DNA from: Streptomyces sp. Act143
GTDB lineage: Bacteria; Actinomycetota; Actinomycetes; Streptomycetales; Streptomycetaceae
DNA: 64,000 bases
Assembly (NCBI RefSeq): GCF_003143935.1
Contig: NZ_QFRX01000001.1
Span: 1,867 to 65,866, forward strand
Direction of reading: 5' to 3'
The translations under genes and the position numbers were made by a program. Position 1 is the stretch's first letter. Each line of letters starts with the position of its first letter. Shown piece after piece: positions 1 to 9,033 of this stretch. A model generated the notes under the pieces. It searched no databases. It was given only the letters and a program-made list of their open reading frames with translations, and was not told where the DNA came from.

Positions 1-195
1 ACCACGGTTGGTGATCGTCACGTCCGTGGTGAAGCCGGAGCCCCAGTCGTTCGTCTTGTAGTCCACGCTGCACTGAACGCCCGCTGCACGCGCGGTCGTC
101 GCACCTGTGGCCAGCATCGACAGGGGCAGGGCCAGGGCGGCTGTCGTGGCGGTTAACGCCCGCCGAACAGTTCTGCGTTTACGTCCGGGATCCAT
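1..195 (-). CDS. Secreted CBM2-containing protein, N-terminal part (cut by window edge)
   Basis: The first 65 codons of a leftward gene are visible. The start is ATG at 193-195, preceded by a GGAGGA ribosome site at 204-209. An Arg-rich n-region, an Ala/Leu core and an ARA-AG type cleavage site give a clear signal peptide of about 37 residues. The mature start (GVQCSVDYKTNDWGSGF) is the opening of a family 2 cellulose-binding module and resembles the same region of the divergent GH6 enzyme. The catalytic domain lies outside the window, so the enzyme class is unknown; a secreted cellulase, xylanase or LPMO would all fit. Codon 14 is TTA, a rare leucine codon in Streptomyces read by the bldA tRNA. 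Confidence 0.85.
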   Translation of the reverse strand, partial: MDPGRKRRTVRRALTATTAALALPLSMLATGATTARAAGVQCSVDYKTNDWGSGFTTDVTITNRG

Positions 196-248
196 GAACT
201 GGTTCCTCCAAGCGGCTCAAAGCACGGGGAAGCACAAGTCTTGGCCAG

Positions 249-262
249 TGGGAGCGCTCCCA
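249..262. promoter_or_regulatory. CebR-type operator, perfect palindrome
   Basis: TGGGAGCGCTCCCA, a perfect 14-bp palindrome matching the known Streptomyces cellulase operator bound by the LacI-family repressor CebR (released by cellobiose/cellotriose). It lies 54 bp upstream of the leftward CBM2 gene, so it probably controls that promoter. Confidence 0.9.
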
Positions 263-391
263 TCATGGGGATGGGGGCGGCAGCGGTCAAGGAGCTTGAA
301 GACTCGAACACGCGAAAGGGTTGAGTTCAAAGGAAGTTCAGCCGTACCTCTGGGCAACCGCGCCACTTGGCGCTACTTTCCTTCGCACCAG

Positions 392-406
392 TGGGAGCGG
401 TTCCCA
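392..406. promoter_or_regulatory. Degenerate CebR-like operator
   Basis: TGGGAGCGGTTCCCA keeps both TGGGA/TCCCA ends but has one extra central base and a mismatch compared with the 14-bp CebR box. It sits midway between the two divergent genes and may be a weak auxiliary site. Confidence 0.45.
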
Positions 407-824
407 TCAGTCGACGCGCCGGACACGGCGCGCCACACTGCGAGGAGTCGCTCATGCGACACCCCCCACGTTCATTTCTCCTCGTCAACCGCACGCGTCG
501 GCATGCTCGTCTCCACCGCGGCGGTAACTTGATCCGGCTTCCGGGAGCAACGCGCCGCCGCAGGGCGGGCGCGCCGTGGCCGATCAGCGGGACCTCGGCT
601 TCCGAGGATCAGTGTCGAACAGCAATGCCCTGCTCGCGTCCGGCAGTCGGCGACTGGCCACCGGCTTTCTCCGGCAGTGCGCCACGAACGACAGCTGGTC
701 GGGCTTCGTCCTGACCGACGCGAGCGTCGGCTCAGACACTCCGGCCGCCTGAGTGGATGCCTTCGACGCTCCGACAATGCTCGAACTCGGGGACGCCGGC
801 GGCTCCACCCGTTGAACCCCGAGT

Positions 825-838
825 GGGGAGCGCTCCCA
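825..838. promoter_or_regulatory. CebR-type operator upstream of the GH6 gene
   Basis: GGGGAGCGCTCCCA matches the CebR box at 13 of 14 positions, with an intact GGGAGCGCTCCC core. It lies about 175 bp upstream of the GH6 start, suggesting that both divergent cellulase genes belong to the cello-oligosaccharide regulon. The remaining sequence between 263 and 1000 shows no convincing gene. Confidence 0.8.
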
Positions 839-1014
839 AAGTGAGTTCTCCTGTGTGTCCCGTGGCCGGGGCGCCGGCCGTCAGTGAACTGCTGCTCGGA
901 GTCTTCCCTGCCCTTCGCCACGAGGCCACGTCGCCCCGTTCGCATCAACGTGCGCGATCACCTGCGCGTACTCAATCAGCGGAGAACCCCTCCAACCAGA
1001 AGGAACCCGTCATC

Positions 1015-2757
1015 ATGAGTCGCACCAAACCCTCATTGCTCGCTGCGCTCGCGCTGCTCAGCGGGACCTCAGCGGCCGCATTCGTCTCGGCGCCGGCCGG
1101 CGCCGCGGCCGCACCCTGCACGGTGGACTACAAGGTGCAGAACCAGTGGGACACCGGCTTCACCGCCGCCGTCACGGTCACCAACAACGGCGCGGCCAAG
1201 TCGAGTTGGTCGCTGAAGTGGTCGTACGCCGGAAACCAGAGCATCAGCAATGGCTGGAACGCGAAGGTCAGCCAGAGCGGCACCTCCGTGACGGCCGCCA
1301 ACGAGAGCTACAACGGCACGCTCGCCACCGGCGGTTCGGTCGGTTTCGGTTTCCAGGCGTCCTACAGCGGAACCAACGCGATTCCTGCCACGTTCACCCT
1401 CGACGGCGTGGCCTGCAACGTGGACGGCGGTGGACCGACCGACCCCGGGCCGACCGACCCCGGGCCGACCGACCCGGGGCCCACCGATCCGGGTCCGGGC
1501 GGGCCGAAGGCCGCCAACCCCTACGTCGGCGCGAAGGTCTACGTGAACCCGGAGTGGTCCGCGAAGGCGGCCGCCGAGCCGGGCGGCAGCCGCATCTCCA
1601 ACCAGCCCACCGCCGTGTGGCTGGACCGGATCGCCGCCATCAACGGCGTGAACGGCGGCATGAGCCTGCGCGACCACCTCGACGAGGCGCTGAAGCAGAA
1701 GGGCAGCGGAGAACTCGTCGTCCAGCTGGTGATCTACGATCTGCCGGGCCGTGACTGCGCCGCCCTCGCATCCAACGGCGAACTGGGACCGAACGACCTC
1801 GACAAGTACAAGAGCCAGTACATCGACCCGATCACCTCGATCCTCTCCGATGCGAAGTACGCGGGCCTGCGGATCGCCACCGTCATAGAGCCCGACTCGC
1901 TGCCCAACCTGGTCACCAACGCCGGTGGCACCAACACCACCACCGACGCCTGCGTGACCATGAAGAGCAACGGCAACTACGAGAAGGGCGTCTCCTACGC
2001 TCTCGACAAGCTCGGTGCCCTAGCGAACGTGTACAACTACATCGATGCCGGCCACCACGGCTGGCTGGGCTGGGACAGCAACCTCGGTCCGTCCGTGCAG
2101 GAGTTCGCCAAGGTCGCCACGACCAACGGCGCGAGCGTGAGCGACGTCGCCGGTTTCATCGTCAACACCGCGAACACCAGCCCCACCAAGGAGCCGTATT
2201 ACAAGGTCACGGACATGGTGAACGGCCAGACCGTGCGCCAGTCGAAGTGGGTGGACTGGAACCAGTACGTGGACGAGCAGTCCTTCGCCCAAGCGCTGCG
2301 GGACAAGCTGGTCGCGGCCGGGTTCGACTCGGGTCTCGGCATGCTGATCGACACCTCCCGCAACGGCTGGGGCGGCACCGCCCGGCCCACCAAGGCCGGC
2401 CCGACGACTTCGGTCGACGACTACGTCAACGGCAGCCGCATCGACCGGCGCATCCACGCCGGCAACTGGTGCAACCAGACCGGCGCAGGGATCGGCGAAC
2501 GGCCCACCGCGGCCCCGGCCACCGGGATCGACGCCTACGTGTGGGTCAAGCCGCCGGGGGAGTCCGACGGCTCCAGCTCCGCCGTGCCCAACGACGAGGG
2601 CAAGGGCTTCGACCGCATGTGCGACCCCACTTACGGCGGCAACGCCCGCAACGGCAACAACCCCACCGGCGCCCTGCCGAACGCGCCGGTGGCCGGCCAC
2701 TGGTTCTCCGCCCAGTTCCAGCAGTTGATGCAGAACGCCTACCCGCCACTGCCGTAA
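1015..2757 (+). CDS. Secreted GH6 cellobiohydrolase with N-terminal CBM2
   Basis: A 580-residue secreted cellulase. The start at 1015 is chosen because AGAAGGA lies just upstream and a signal peptide follows directly (residues 1 to about 33, ending AGAAAA). Residues 34-137 form a CBM2 bounded by Cys35 and Cys134; 138-163 is a Pro-Thr-Asp-Gly linker of PTDPG repeats; the GH6 catalytic domain runs from about 168 to the end. Both GH6 signatures are present: YDLPGRDC (241-248, with the proposed acid Asp247) and IEPDSLPNL (291-299). The catalytic domain of about 410 residues and the WVKPPGESDG segment resemble exo-acting bacterial enzymes such as Thermobifida Cel6B, so a processive cellobiohydrolase is more likely than an endoglucanase. 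It is divergent from another CBM2 gene and preceded by CebR boxes. Confidence 0.93.
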   Translation: MSRTKPSLLAALALLSGTSAAAFVSAPAGAAAAPCTVDYKVQNQWDTGFTAAVTVTNNGAAKSSWSLKWSYAGNQSISNGWNAKVSQSGTSVTAANESYNGTLATGGSVGFGFQASYSGTNAIPATFTLDGVACNVDGGGPTDPGPTDPGPTDPGPTDPGPGGPKAANPYVGAKVYVNPEWSAKAAAEPGGSRISNQPTAVWLDRIAAINGVNGGMSLRDHLDEALKQKGSGELVVQLVIYDLPGRDCAALASNGELGPNDLDKYKSQYIDPITSILSDAKYAGLRIATVIEPDSLPNLVTNAGGTNTTTDACVTMKSNGNYEKGVSYALDKLGALANVYNYIDAGHHGWLGWDSNLGPSVQEFAKVATTNGASVSDVAGFIVNTANTSPTKEPYYKVTDMVNGQTVRQSKWVDWNQYVDEQSFAQALRDKLVAAGFDSGLGMLIDTSRNGWGGTARPTKAGPTTSVDDYVNGSRIDRRIHAGNWCNQTGAGIGERPTAAPATGIDAYVWVKPPGESDGSSSAVPNDEGKGFDRMCDPTYGGNARNGNNPTGALPNAPVAGHWFSAQFQQLMQNAYPPLP

Positions 2758-2826
2758 CCGCGCGGCCGCCGCGGTGAGTCCTCACCGAAGGGAGCACCCC
2801 GGCGGACCGCGTCCCCTGTCAGATGT

Positions 2827-2859
2827 CTTGCCGGGGCTCAGCGCATGGGCCCCGGCAAG
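2827..2859 (+). terminator. Stem-loop terminator after the GH6 gene
   Basis: CTTGCCGGGGC and GCCCCGGCAAG form a perfect 11-bp stem around an 11-nt loop, 70 bp after the GH6 stop. There is no U-tract, which is usual for Streptomyces terminators. Confidence 0.65.
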
Positions 2860-2972
2860 ACGGCCGAACCAGGGCTGCGATGGCATCTCGGCACGGGCCG
2901 GGCACCTTGGAGCAGAACGACTAGCGCGAAATGGTCAAGAGTTGTGGATCGCGTGAAGGGTGGGTGCGCCGG

Positions 2973-3356
2973 TCATCCCTCGTCGAGACAGAGGCAAAAG
3001 GGGTGGCCGGCGGGGTCGAGGAGCACTCGGACGTTCTCCTGCGGTTGGTCCTCGGCCATTGTGGCGCCCAGGGCGACCGCCTCGGCGACCGCCGAGTCCA
3101 GATCGCCGACCTGGAAGTCGAAGTGCATCATCGGACGCTGTTCGCCATCGACCGGTGGCCAGACCGGAGCCCGGTAGCCCTCGGCCTGTTGGAATACGAA
3201 GAATGGCCCTTGTGGTGAGGCAGCGGCGATGGCGGTTCCGGGTTCCTCGTGTCCGAGGTGCCAGCCGAGGAGTTCAGCGTAGAACCTCGCCAAGCCGCTG
3301 GGGTCGGGCGCCTCGATCGCCGTTCCCCACCACATACCATCAGTTCGAGATTTCAT
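2973..3356 (-). CDS. VOC-fold (glyoxalase/bleomycin-resistance) family protein
   Basis: About 127 residues. The N-terminal half has the VOC pattern TAIEAPDPSGLARFYAELLG and the C-terminal half ends with LLDPAGHPFCLCLD, the usual last strand of the second beta-alpha-beta-beta-beta unit. Such single-domain proteins bind or modify small molecules; the substrate cannot be read from sequence. An alternative ATG lies 18 bp upstream at 3374; neither start has a convincing ribosome site. It is convergent with the GH6 gene and shows no operon partner. Confidence 0.75.
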   Translation of the reverse strand: MKSRTDGMWWGTAIEAPDPSGLARFYAELLGWHLGHEEPGTAIAAASPQGPFFVFQQAEGYRAPVWPPVDGEQRPMMHFDFQVGDLDSAVAEAVALGATMAEDQPQENVRVLLDPAGHPFCLCLDEG

Positions 3357-3479
3357 CCCGGCAGCTTGCCTCATGATCCCGCGCTTGTCTCGGGTGAGGA
3401 GCGGTCAGGCAGCGGTGACTTCCTTGCGCTCGACTAGTGCCGCATCAAGCAACGTTTGCCCTGCCTGTACGGTCAAGGC

Positions 3480-3746
3480 ATGGATGCCAGCGGCCAGCCC
3501 ACTCTTGATGAGATCGAAGACTGCTTCGTTGAGCTTGTGGCGGGTCGGCTGTCCAGGGACGAGGCCGATCGCTGGGCGGCGAGGTGGGTGATGGAGGACG
3601 TGATCGTCTGGGACGACCTCTCCTGGTGGGCGCTGAACCGCCTCTACGGAATCGATCTCCCTGCGGGCGAGAGCGGCGGCTACCTGCACGACGACGAACA
3701 GGTACGGGCATGGCTTGCTGAACTGAGGAAACGCCGGGCGATGTGA
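3480..3746 (+). CDS. Small acidic hypothetical protein
   Basis: An 88-residue Trp-rich acidic protein (MDASGQPTLDEIEDCF near the start, then WAARWVMEDVIVWDDLSWWA). Predicted mostly helical, without signal peptide or membrane segment. Small acidic, Trp-rich single genes of this kind are sometimes immunity proteins, but no toxin partner is adjacent. I do not recognise the family. Third-position GC is consistent with real coding. Confidence 0.55.
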   Translation: MDASGQPTLDEIEDCFVELVAGRLSRDEADRWAARWVMEDVIVWDDLSWWALNRLYGIDLPAGESGGYLHDDEQVRAWLAELRKRRAM

Positions 3747-3788
3747 AGCGGCCGCAGCTCCGTCCCAAGTCCCGGTCGCTGCCGCGAT

Positions 3789-4243
3789 GTGCGCGTGGCC
3801 GAACGGGTGCGGGTACGGGAGATCGATGACGGCGAGGGCCGAAGACTGCTGCGGATCATCCGCAAGGGCACGGGATCGGTGGTGAACTGGCGGCGAGCCC
3901 AGGTGGTGTTGCCGTCCGCGCAGGACATGCCCGTGGCGAAGATCGCCGACGTGACGTTCATCAGTGCGGACCGGGTCAGGGACGTGGTCCACAACTTCAA
4001 CGCCGACGGCTTCGAGGCGCTCTACCCGAAGTACAAGGGCGGCCGGCCAAGGACCTTCACCCTCCCGGCGCGTCGGGAGATCAAGCAGATCGCCAAGTCC
4101 AAGCCGGCCGAGCATGGCCTGCCGTTGTCGACCTGGAGCTTGGCCGAGCTCGCCGACTCCCTGGTAGCCGAGGGGGTGGTCGCCGACATCAGCTACGAGG
4201 GCCTACGGATCCTGCTCTGCGAGGAGGGCGTGTCCTTTCAACG
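3789..4243 (+). pseudogene. IS630-type transposase, N-terminal fragment
   Basis: About 150 codons of an IS630-family transposase: the paired helix-turn-helix region (RVREIDDGEGRRLLRIIR, then FNADGFEALYPKYKGGRPR) through to GVSFQR. The DDE catalytic half is missing. At about 4243 the sequence switches abruptly to an oppositely oriented TIM-barrel gene, so this is an insertion or recombination scar. No intact start or terminal repeat was identified. Confidence 0.8.
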
Positions 4244-4508
4244 CATGGTGCTTGCCCCAGGGGTCGAGAAGGTAGGGCGCGCCGGTCTCCACGGTGACGT
4301 CCAGCCCGTGCCGGGCCAGGTCCCGGGCGATCGCTGCCACCCGCCGGGGCAGATCGTCCGCGTACGGGTCGAGGTGGCCGTGGTCGAGAGTGAGCGCGAC
4401 GCCGTCATAGCCGAGGTCGGCGAGGACCGCGAGGACGTCGCGCAGTCGGTGGTCGGTGAAGCCATTGGTGCCGTTGCAGAATCTGAGCGGTGTGGGGGGC
4501 GGGGTCAT
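4244..4508 (-). pseudogene. Truncated TIM-barrel (sugar-phosphate isomerase-like, EboE-type) gene
   Basis: An ATG at 4506-4508 with an AGGA site upstream begins a protein of the xylose-isomerase-like TIM-barrel group (LRFCNGTNGFTDHRLRDVL, then DLGYDGVALTLDHGHLDP). Only about 88 residues remain; the reading stops being homologous at DPWGKHHA, exactly where the IS630 transposase fragment begins. In Streptomyces this family is encoded next to a UbiA prenyltransferase in ebo-type clusters, and a wrecked UbiA gene does follow. The Ebo assignment is from memory. Confidence 0.6.
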
Positions 4509-4519
4509 TCCGGCTTTTT

Positions 4520-5385
4520 TCCTGCGGAGGCTCGTGCTGTGCAGGTGGGGGAGATGCGCCGGGCGAGCCGCCGGCGAGCGGGTGTACGACACCGAGGGCC
4601 GCCGCCTCCGCCGTGGCCCCGCTCCGTGCGGTCAACGCTGCCTGAAGCGGCATCAGGCCGAGGATCCCGGCCCGGACGGCGCCGTACGTTCTCGCCCGAC
4701 GGTTCCCGCACGGCACGGGCCTGAGCGGTTCCGTAGCTGCCGAGGTAGGCGAGGGCGCCCGCAGTCACGACGACGGCCCGGGCGATGGCGCCGGTGCGCC
4801 CCTGAAGTCGTCCGGCACGCAAGGCGACGGCCGTGCGGGCGGCCGGGAGTGCCGCGGCGAGGGCGGTGGTCGTGGCGGCGGCGCAGGTCGCGACCGGCAG
4901 CCGGGCGGGGGGCGCCCGAGATCTCGTGGCGGCTGAGGGCGGTCACGGTGTAGGTGTGGGCGCCGACCAGAGCGGCGGGGACGGCGCCGCGCAGCAGGGC
5001 GGCACCGGTCCCGGTCGTGGGGTGCGGTCCGCGCCCGGCGGCCAGCGCACCCGCGAGGACGTCGAGGGTCCGCGCGGCGTTTCCATGGCGGCCGGGCCGG
5101 CCGGGGTCGACTTCAGCTTGAGGTCGTACGCCCACCCGGCCGCGGCCGGTGCCCAAGCTCCCATGAGGCTCCGGCAGCCCCCCGAGGCGGCGGCGAGCGT
5201 GAGGGCTCCGGCGGTCAGGATGCCCGCGATGGCGAGGGCGGTACGGCGCCGGATCCGGCCGGACGGGACCGGGCGCTCGGGGCGCTCAACCGCGTCGACC
5301 GTGGCGTCGGCGTAGTCGTTGAGGGCCATGCCGGCTCAGTAGAGGCAGACGGACGACCCGATCACGCCGGTCGTCCGCACGCTCA
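4520..5385 (-). pseudogene. UbiA-family prenyltransferase relic (EboC-like)
   Basis: Pieces of a UbiA prenyltransferase are spread over three leftward frames. The Asp-rich motif NDYADATVD is followed by ERPERPVPSGRIRRR, then WAYDLKLKSTPAGPA in one frame; GAHTYTVTALSRHE appears in a second; AVRAGILGLMPLQAA in a third. Directly upstream of AGMALNDYAD there is an in-frame TGA (VCLY-stop-AGM). At least three indels plus one nonsense change make this a clear pseudogene. It sits behind the TIM-barrel stump in the order expected for an ebo-type cluster. Confidence 0.7.
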
Positions 5386-5389
5386 GTGG

Positions 5390-5488
5390 GTGGCCCGTGG
5401 CGGCGGCCCCGGACTCGCAAACGTCGCGGAACTGGTCCGCGCCCCGGCTGCGTTGAGCGTGCCGGGCGACGTGCTCGCGGAGTTGTGA
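5390..5488 (+). pseudogene. Inverted N-terminal piece of the same UbiA gene
   Basis: On the opposite strand to the rest of the UbiA relic, a short reading gives NVAELVRAPAALSVPGDVLA, which looks like the N-terminal segment that should precede the GSSVCLY segment found on the minus strand a few bases away. The simplest reading is a local inversion with breakpoints near 5385-5390 and 5488. Confidence 0.5.
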
Positions 5489-5551
5489 AGACAGTCGTCG
5501 ATTTGTGATGTCGTCCGGAATGTCACGCGGCGATGGAGGACGGTGCCGGCT

Positions 5552-5947
5552 TCATCGCGGGCCTCTTGCGTGGTCCACGGCCGTGGCCCGGGCTTCGACA
5601 CAGCCGAGAATCGACTCCAGCCCGAAGGACACATACGGATCATGAGCACCTGCGAGGGCGGAGCCGATCGCGAACGTGACGACGATCTGGGCGGCTTGCT
5701 CGGCATCCTGCCCGGTGAGGCCGGATGCCTCGCAGAGCGCGCGCAGGTGTTCGGCCATGGTCAGGAGGGCCGGCCGCCATTCGCGGTCGTCGAGAACCGG
5801 AAGAGGTGTCTCCCGCCAGACGGTGTCTGCGGCCAGCATGAGCAGACCGTGTCTGCTCTTGATGTACCAGTAGAGTGCCGCCGCGGTGATGGCGAGGCGA
5901 CTGCCGGACCTGCGCATGCTCAGGTTCTGGATGCCTTCCTCGTCCAT
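5552..5947 (-). pseudogene. TetR-family regulator, N-terminally truncated
   Basis: The reading MDEEGIQNLSMRR then ITAAALYWYIKSRHGLLMLAADTVW is the second half of a TetR helix-turn-helix followed by a C-terminal ligand domain ending FGLESILGCVEA. The first 20-30 residues, including helix 1 of the DNA-binding domain, are missing and no ribosome site precedes the first ATG. It is therefore probably a non-functional remnant, although expression from the internal ATG cannot be ruled out. Confidence 0.55.
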
Positions 5948-6101
5948 ACACAGCAGAAGGTGATGTTGAACAGGACCATGACGACGACGGCACAGGGGTA
6001 GGGCGCCGATTCGAGAGGCGGGCCCGAGTACCGTCGCGCCGAGGGGGCGGTGTGCCGTATCCGTCGGCGCGGCGGTCCCTGCCGCGAGGCCGGCGCGTGT
6101 G

Positions 6102-7427
6102 TCAGTCCTCTGGACCTGCGGGTCCGATGCTGCGCAGCAGTCGTTCCCCGGACTCGCGGAGCTGGTCCTTGACCTCGTCGAGTCCGGACGTGAGCAGGGT
6201 GTGATCGCGTTTGCGCCAGGTGCCCGCGACCATCACCGCTTCGATGTTGGCGATGTCGGCGTGCAGGACTGTTGCGACCGGGTCGTGCGCCGGCCACAGG
6301 TTGAGGGCCCGGGCGTCGACGGCGACCAGGTCGGCTTGCATGCCCGCCTCGATCCGGCCCACCTGGTCGGCCAGGCCCAGTGCCTTCGCCCCTTCGACCG
6401 TGGCCCAGGCCAGTGCCTGTTTGGCGGTGACCGAAGCGGTATTGGCGTGCATGCCGGTCCGCTGCCGGTGCTCAGCGTGGTCCAGGCCGCGCTGATGGGC
6501 CAGGGCGATACGGGCCGCGGTGAGGAGCTTGCCGGGTACGGCGGTGTCGATGTCGGTCCCCAGGGAGGGCGCCGCGTCCAGACGCAGCAGAGACCCGGTG
6601 ATGGGCGTGCCGTGTCCCTGGCCCAGTTCGTTCTCCGGGGTGGTGGTGAAGGTGACGCCCGCTTCGAGGAGCGTCTTGAGCCAGTCGTCCGGCAGGTCGG
6701 TCCCGTGCACGATGTTGGTCAGCGGGCTGAACAGCCCGGCGGCACGCACGGCTTCCCACCCGGGCGCCGGTGCTCCGCCGCTCTGGTGCATCGAAACGAC
6801 GAGACCGCGTTCGGAGCCGGCCCGGAAGTCGACCACGGCCGCCTCGGGCGAGGAGTACTGCGGTCCCTGGAGTGCCATGCCCAGGGTGAGGAGGGCATGC
6901 TCGCGGACGGGGCCGTCGAGCAGCCGGTCGATCTCGGCGAGCGGGTGAGGGACGTCCGGCGCACGGTAGGGCGTGCCGTGCAGGAAGACGGCGCGGATAC
7001 CGGCCTGGACCAGTCCCTCGACGGCCGCGTCGGCATGTTCGGGCGACAGGACGTTGTGACACCAGTCGCCGAGGGTGGTCGTACCGCAGTTGAGCTGGTT
7101 CAGCGCGCCGGCCAGATTGCTGATGTGCATGTCGGCCGGGGTGTAGTGCCCGACGCACGCACCGTGGAGGTGGGTGAGGTACTCCATCAGCGTCCAGTCG
7201 GCGCCCACCGAGCGCAGCGCGGTCTGCCAGGTGTGCAGGTGGGCGTTGACCAGACCGGGGATGACGATGCGGCCGGAGAAGTCGACGACTTCGGCGTGGG
7301 GTGCCTCGATGGTCGCGCCGACGGCGGCGATGCGGTCACCGTCGACGAGGATGTCAGCGTGCTCGGCGTCGGGACGGCCCGGCGCCATCGTGATGACCTG
7401 CGCTCCGCGCAGCAGTACGCGGCTCAT
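6102..7427 (-). CDS. Metal-dependent amidohydrolase (ATZ/TRZ, cytosine-deaminase-like)
   Basis: A 441-residue cytosolic amidohydrolase. The first metal-binding motif HLHTWQ follows VIPGLVNA; later ligands are the His of VSMHQSGG, the His of IVHGTDL and the Asp of GTDIDT. The N- and C-terminal beta-sandwich ends (VLLRGAQVITM and GRIEAGMQADLVAVD) are typical of the deaminase/chlorohydrolase branch, which usually hydrolyses C-N or C-Cl bonds on rings. Length is normal. It is the last gene of the leftward four-gene operon, 58 bp after the monooxygenase, with GAAGG upstream. Substrate unknown; probably a late step on a nitrogen-containing aromatic or heterocycle. Confidence 0.85.
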   Translation of the reverse strand: MSRVLLRGAQVITMAPGRPDAEHADILVDGDRIAAVGATIEAPHAEVVDFSGRIVIPGLVNAHLHTWQTALRSVGADWTLMEYLTHLHGACVGHYTPADMHISNLAGALNQLNCGTTTLGDWCHNVLSPEHADAAVEGLVQAGIRAVFLHGTPYRAPDVPHPLAEIDRLLDGPVREHALLTLGMALQGPQYSSPEAAVVDFRAGSERGLVVSMHQSGGAPAPGWEAVRAAGLFSPLTNIVHGTDLPDDWLKTLLEAGVTFTTTPENELGQGHGTPITGSLLRLDAAPSLGTDIDTAVPGKLLTAARIALAHQRGLDHAEHRQRTGMHANTASVTAKQALAWATVEGAKALGLADQVGRIEAGMQADLVAVDARALNLWPAHDPVATVLHADIANIEAVMVAGTWRKRDHTLLTSGLDEVKDQLRESGERLLRSIGPAGPED

Positions 7428-7485
7428 GCGGGGACCTTCGAACCGGGGGAGGTGTGACTCTGCTGGGACATGTGCGGCTCCTTGC

Positions 7486-9033
7486 CTATGCCGGCGCCAA
7501 TGCCTGCGGCGTCATGGCCCGCGCGGCGGATTGTGTGGTGGTGAGAAAGTCCCGGGTGGCGATGTGCCCGATGTACCCGTCGGGGCGGATCAGCAGCAAC
7601 GTGTCGCCGTCCAGGCCGTAAGCCCGCTTCAGGGTGTTCTGGGGGTCGGAGAAGGCGAGGCCGTCGTCGGCGGTCGCCCCGACGGCCAGGCGTCTCAGCT
7701 GGGCGCCCGCCGCGGGCCAGGCGAGTTGTTCCAGGGCCCGGCCCGCACCGGCGCCGTAGGCGAGGGCGGTGAAGTGCGGCCCGCGGCAGACGTCGAACAG
7801 CCGGGACCCGGTCCCGTCGGCGCGCAGCAGCGCGGCGTCCGGGGCGCGGTCACCCACGTGCAGCGTCGAGGTGCGCATGCCGTCGGCGGGTGCCAGCGGA
7901 CCGCCGTAGTACGTCAGGGCGAGTTGCTGCTCGTCCTTGCCCCGCTTCATGCTCGACGGGTCGAGCTTGGCGATGCCGCCCCACTTCTCCGTGGACAGGC
8001 CCAGGACCCCGGCGGCGATCGGCTGCCGCTCGGCCTCGTAGGTGTCCAGCAACGTGGCGTCCGCCCCGGCGAGGACCTGTCCGAGCTTCCAGCCGAGGTT
8101 GTAACCGTCCTGTACACCGGTGTTCAGGCCCTGTGCGCCGGCCGGGGTGTGTACATGTGCGGCGTCGCCGACGAGAAAGACACGCCCTCGGCCGTAGTGC
8201 TTGGCCAGGCGGATGTTGGGCCGGAACACCGACGTCCAGTGGATGTCGTGCAGTTGAATGCGCTTGTTGTGGGTGTGCGCGTGGATCCGCCGGAGGATGT
8301 CGTCCCTCTTCGCGGGCGGCTCCTCGTCCGGCCTGAGACGGATCATCCACTGGAACATGTCGCTGTGCGGGAGCGGGCAGGCGCCGATGAACTTGCCGCC
8401 CCGGCCCGGCCACATGTGCCACCGGTTGCGGGCCAGACCGCTCACCGAGGCGTCGACGAGCAGCATCCGGTCGCTCTCGTCCGTCGTCCCGGCGAACCCG
8501 ATGCCGAGCTGTCTGCGCACCACACTGGAACCGCCGTCTGCGCCGACGACATACCGGGCGACGATCTCCTCCGCGCCGTCCGCGCCCGCCACCTCGGCGA
8601 CCACCCTGTCCTCGTCCTGCGTCAGCTCGGTCAACTCCCTGCCGAACTCCACCTCATGGCCGAGTTCGCCGAGCCGGGCGTGCAGTGCGCGGTCCGTGCG
8701 GAACTGCGGGATCAGCCAGGTGTTCGGGTGCGGAACGTCCGGGGTCGCCTCCCGGTGCGTGAACATCCTCCAGGGCACGGTGAAGGGGCCCGCATGAATC
8801 CCGAGCTTGGGGTAGACGCTGCCGCCGGCCAGCACGTCGTTGAGGGCACCGAGGTCTTCCAGCACTTCGAGGCTGCGGGGCTGGATGCCCTTGGCGCGGG
8901 AACCGTCGAAGGCGTGCGACGACCTGTCGATGATCCGTACGTCGAGTCCCCGGCGTACGAGGTCGATCGCCACGGCGGAGCCGGAAGGGCCTGCACCGAC
9001 GACCAGTACGTCGATGACCTGCGGGTTGTTCAC
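7486..9033 (-). CDS. FAD-dependent aromatic hydroxylase (PheA/MhpA/TetX-like)
   Basis: 515 residues starting at GTG 9031-9033, whose first bases overlap the stop of the upstream hydrolase (GTGA), with AAAGG as ribosome site. The N-terminal dinucleotide-binding motif VLVVGAGPSGSAVAIDL, the DG segment YVVGADGGSSVVRRQLG and the GDAAH motif (FLVGDAAHVHTPAGAQG) define group A flavoprotein monooxygenases. The C-terminal thioredoxin-like domain ends LLIRPDGYIGHIA, as in phenol hydroxylase/MhpA-type enzymes. Such enzymes use NAD(P)H and O2 to hydroxylate aromatic rings. Translational coupling with the alpha/beta hydrolase supports successive steps of one pathway. Confidence 0.88.
   Translation of the reverse strand: MNNPQVIDVLVVGAGPSGSAVAIDLVRRGLDVRIIDRSSHAFDGSRAKGIQPRSLEVLEDLGALNDVLAGGSVYPKLGIHAGPFTVPWRMFTHREATPDVPHPNTWLIPQFRTDRALHARLGELGHEVEFGRELTELTQDEDRVVAEVAGADGAEEIVARYVVGADGGSSVVRRQLGIGFAGTTDESDRMLLVDASVSGLARNRWHMWPGRGGKFIGACPLPHSDMFQWMIRLRPDEEPPAKRDDILRRIHAHTHNKRIQLHDIHWTSVFRPNIRLAKHYGRGRVFLVGDAAHVHTPAGAQGLNTGVQDGYNLGWKLGQVLAGADATLLDTYEAERQPIAAGVLGLSTEKWGGIAKLDPSSMKRGKDEQQLALTYYGGPLAPADGMRTSTLHVGDRAPDAALLRADGTGSRLFDVCRGPHFTALAYGAGAGRALEQLAWPAAGAQLRRLAVGATADDGLAFSDPQNTLKRAYGLDGDTLLLIRPDGYIGHIATRDFLTTTQSAARAMTPQALAPA

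Noticed and set aside
5600..7450. Long plus-strand readings opposite the TetR fragment and amidohydrolase
   Set aside because: Mirror images of minus-strand genes caused by high GC; no motifs or ribosome sites.
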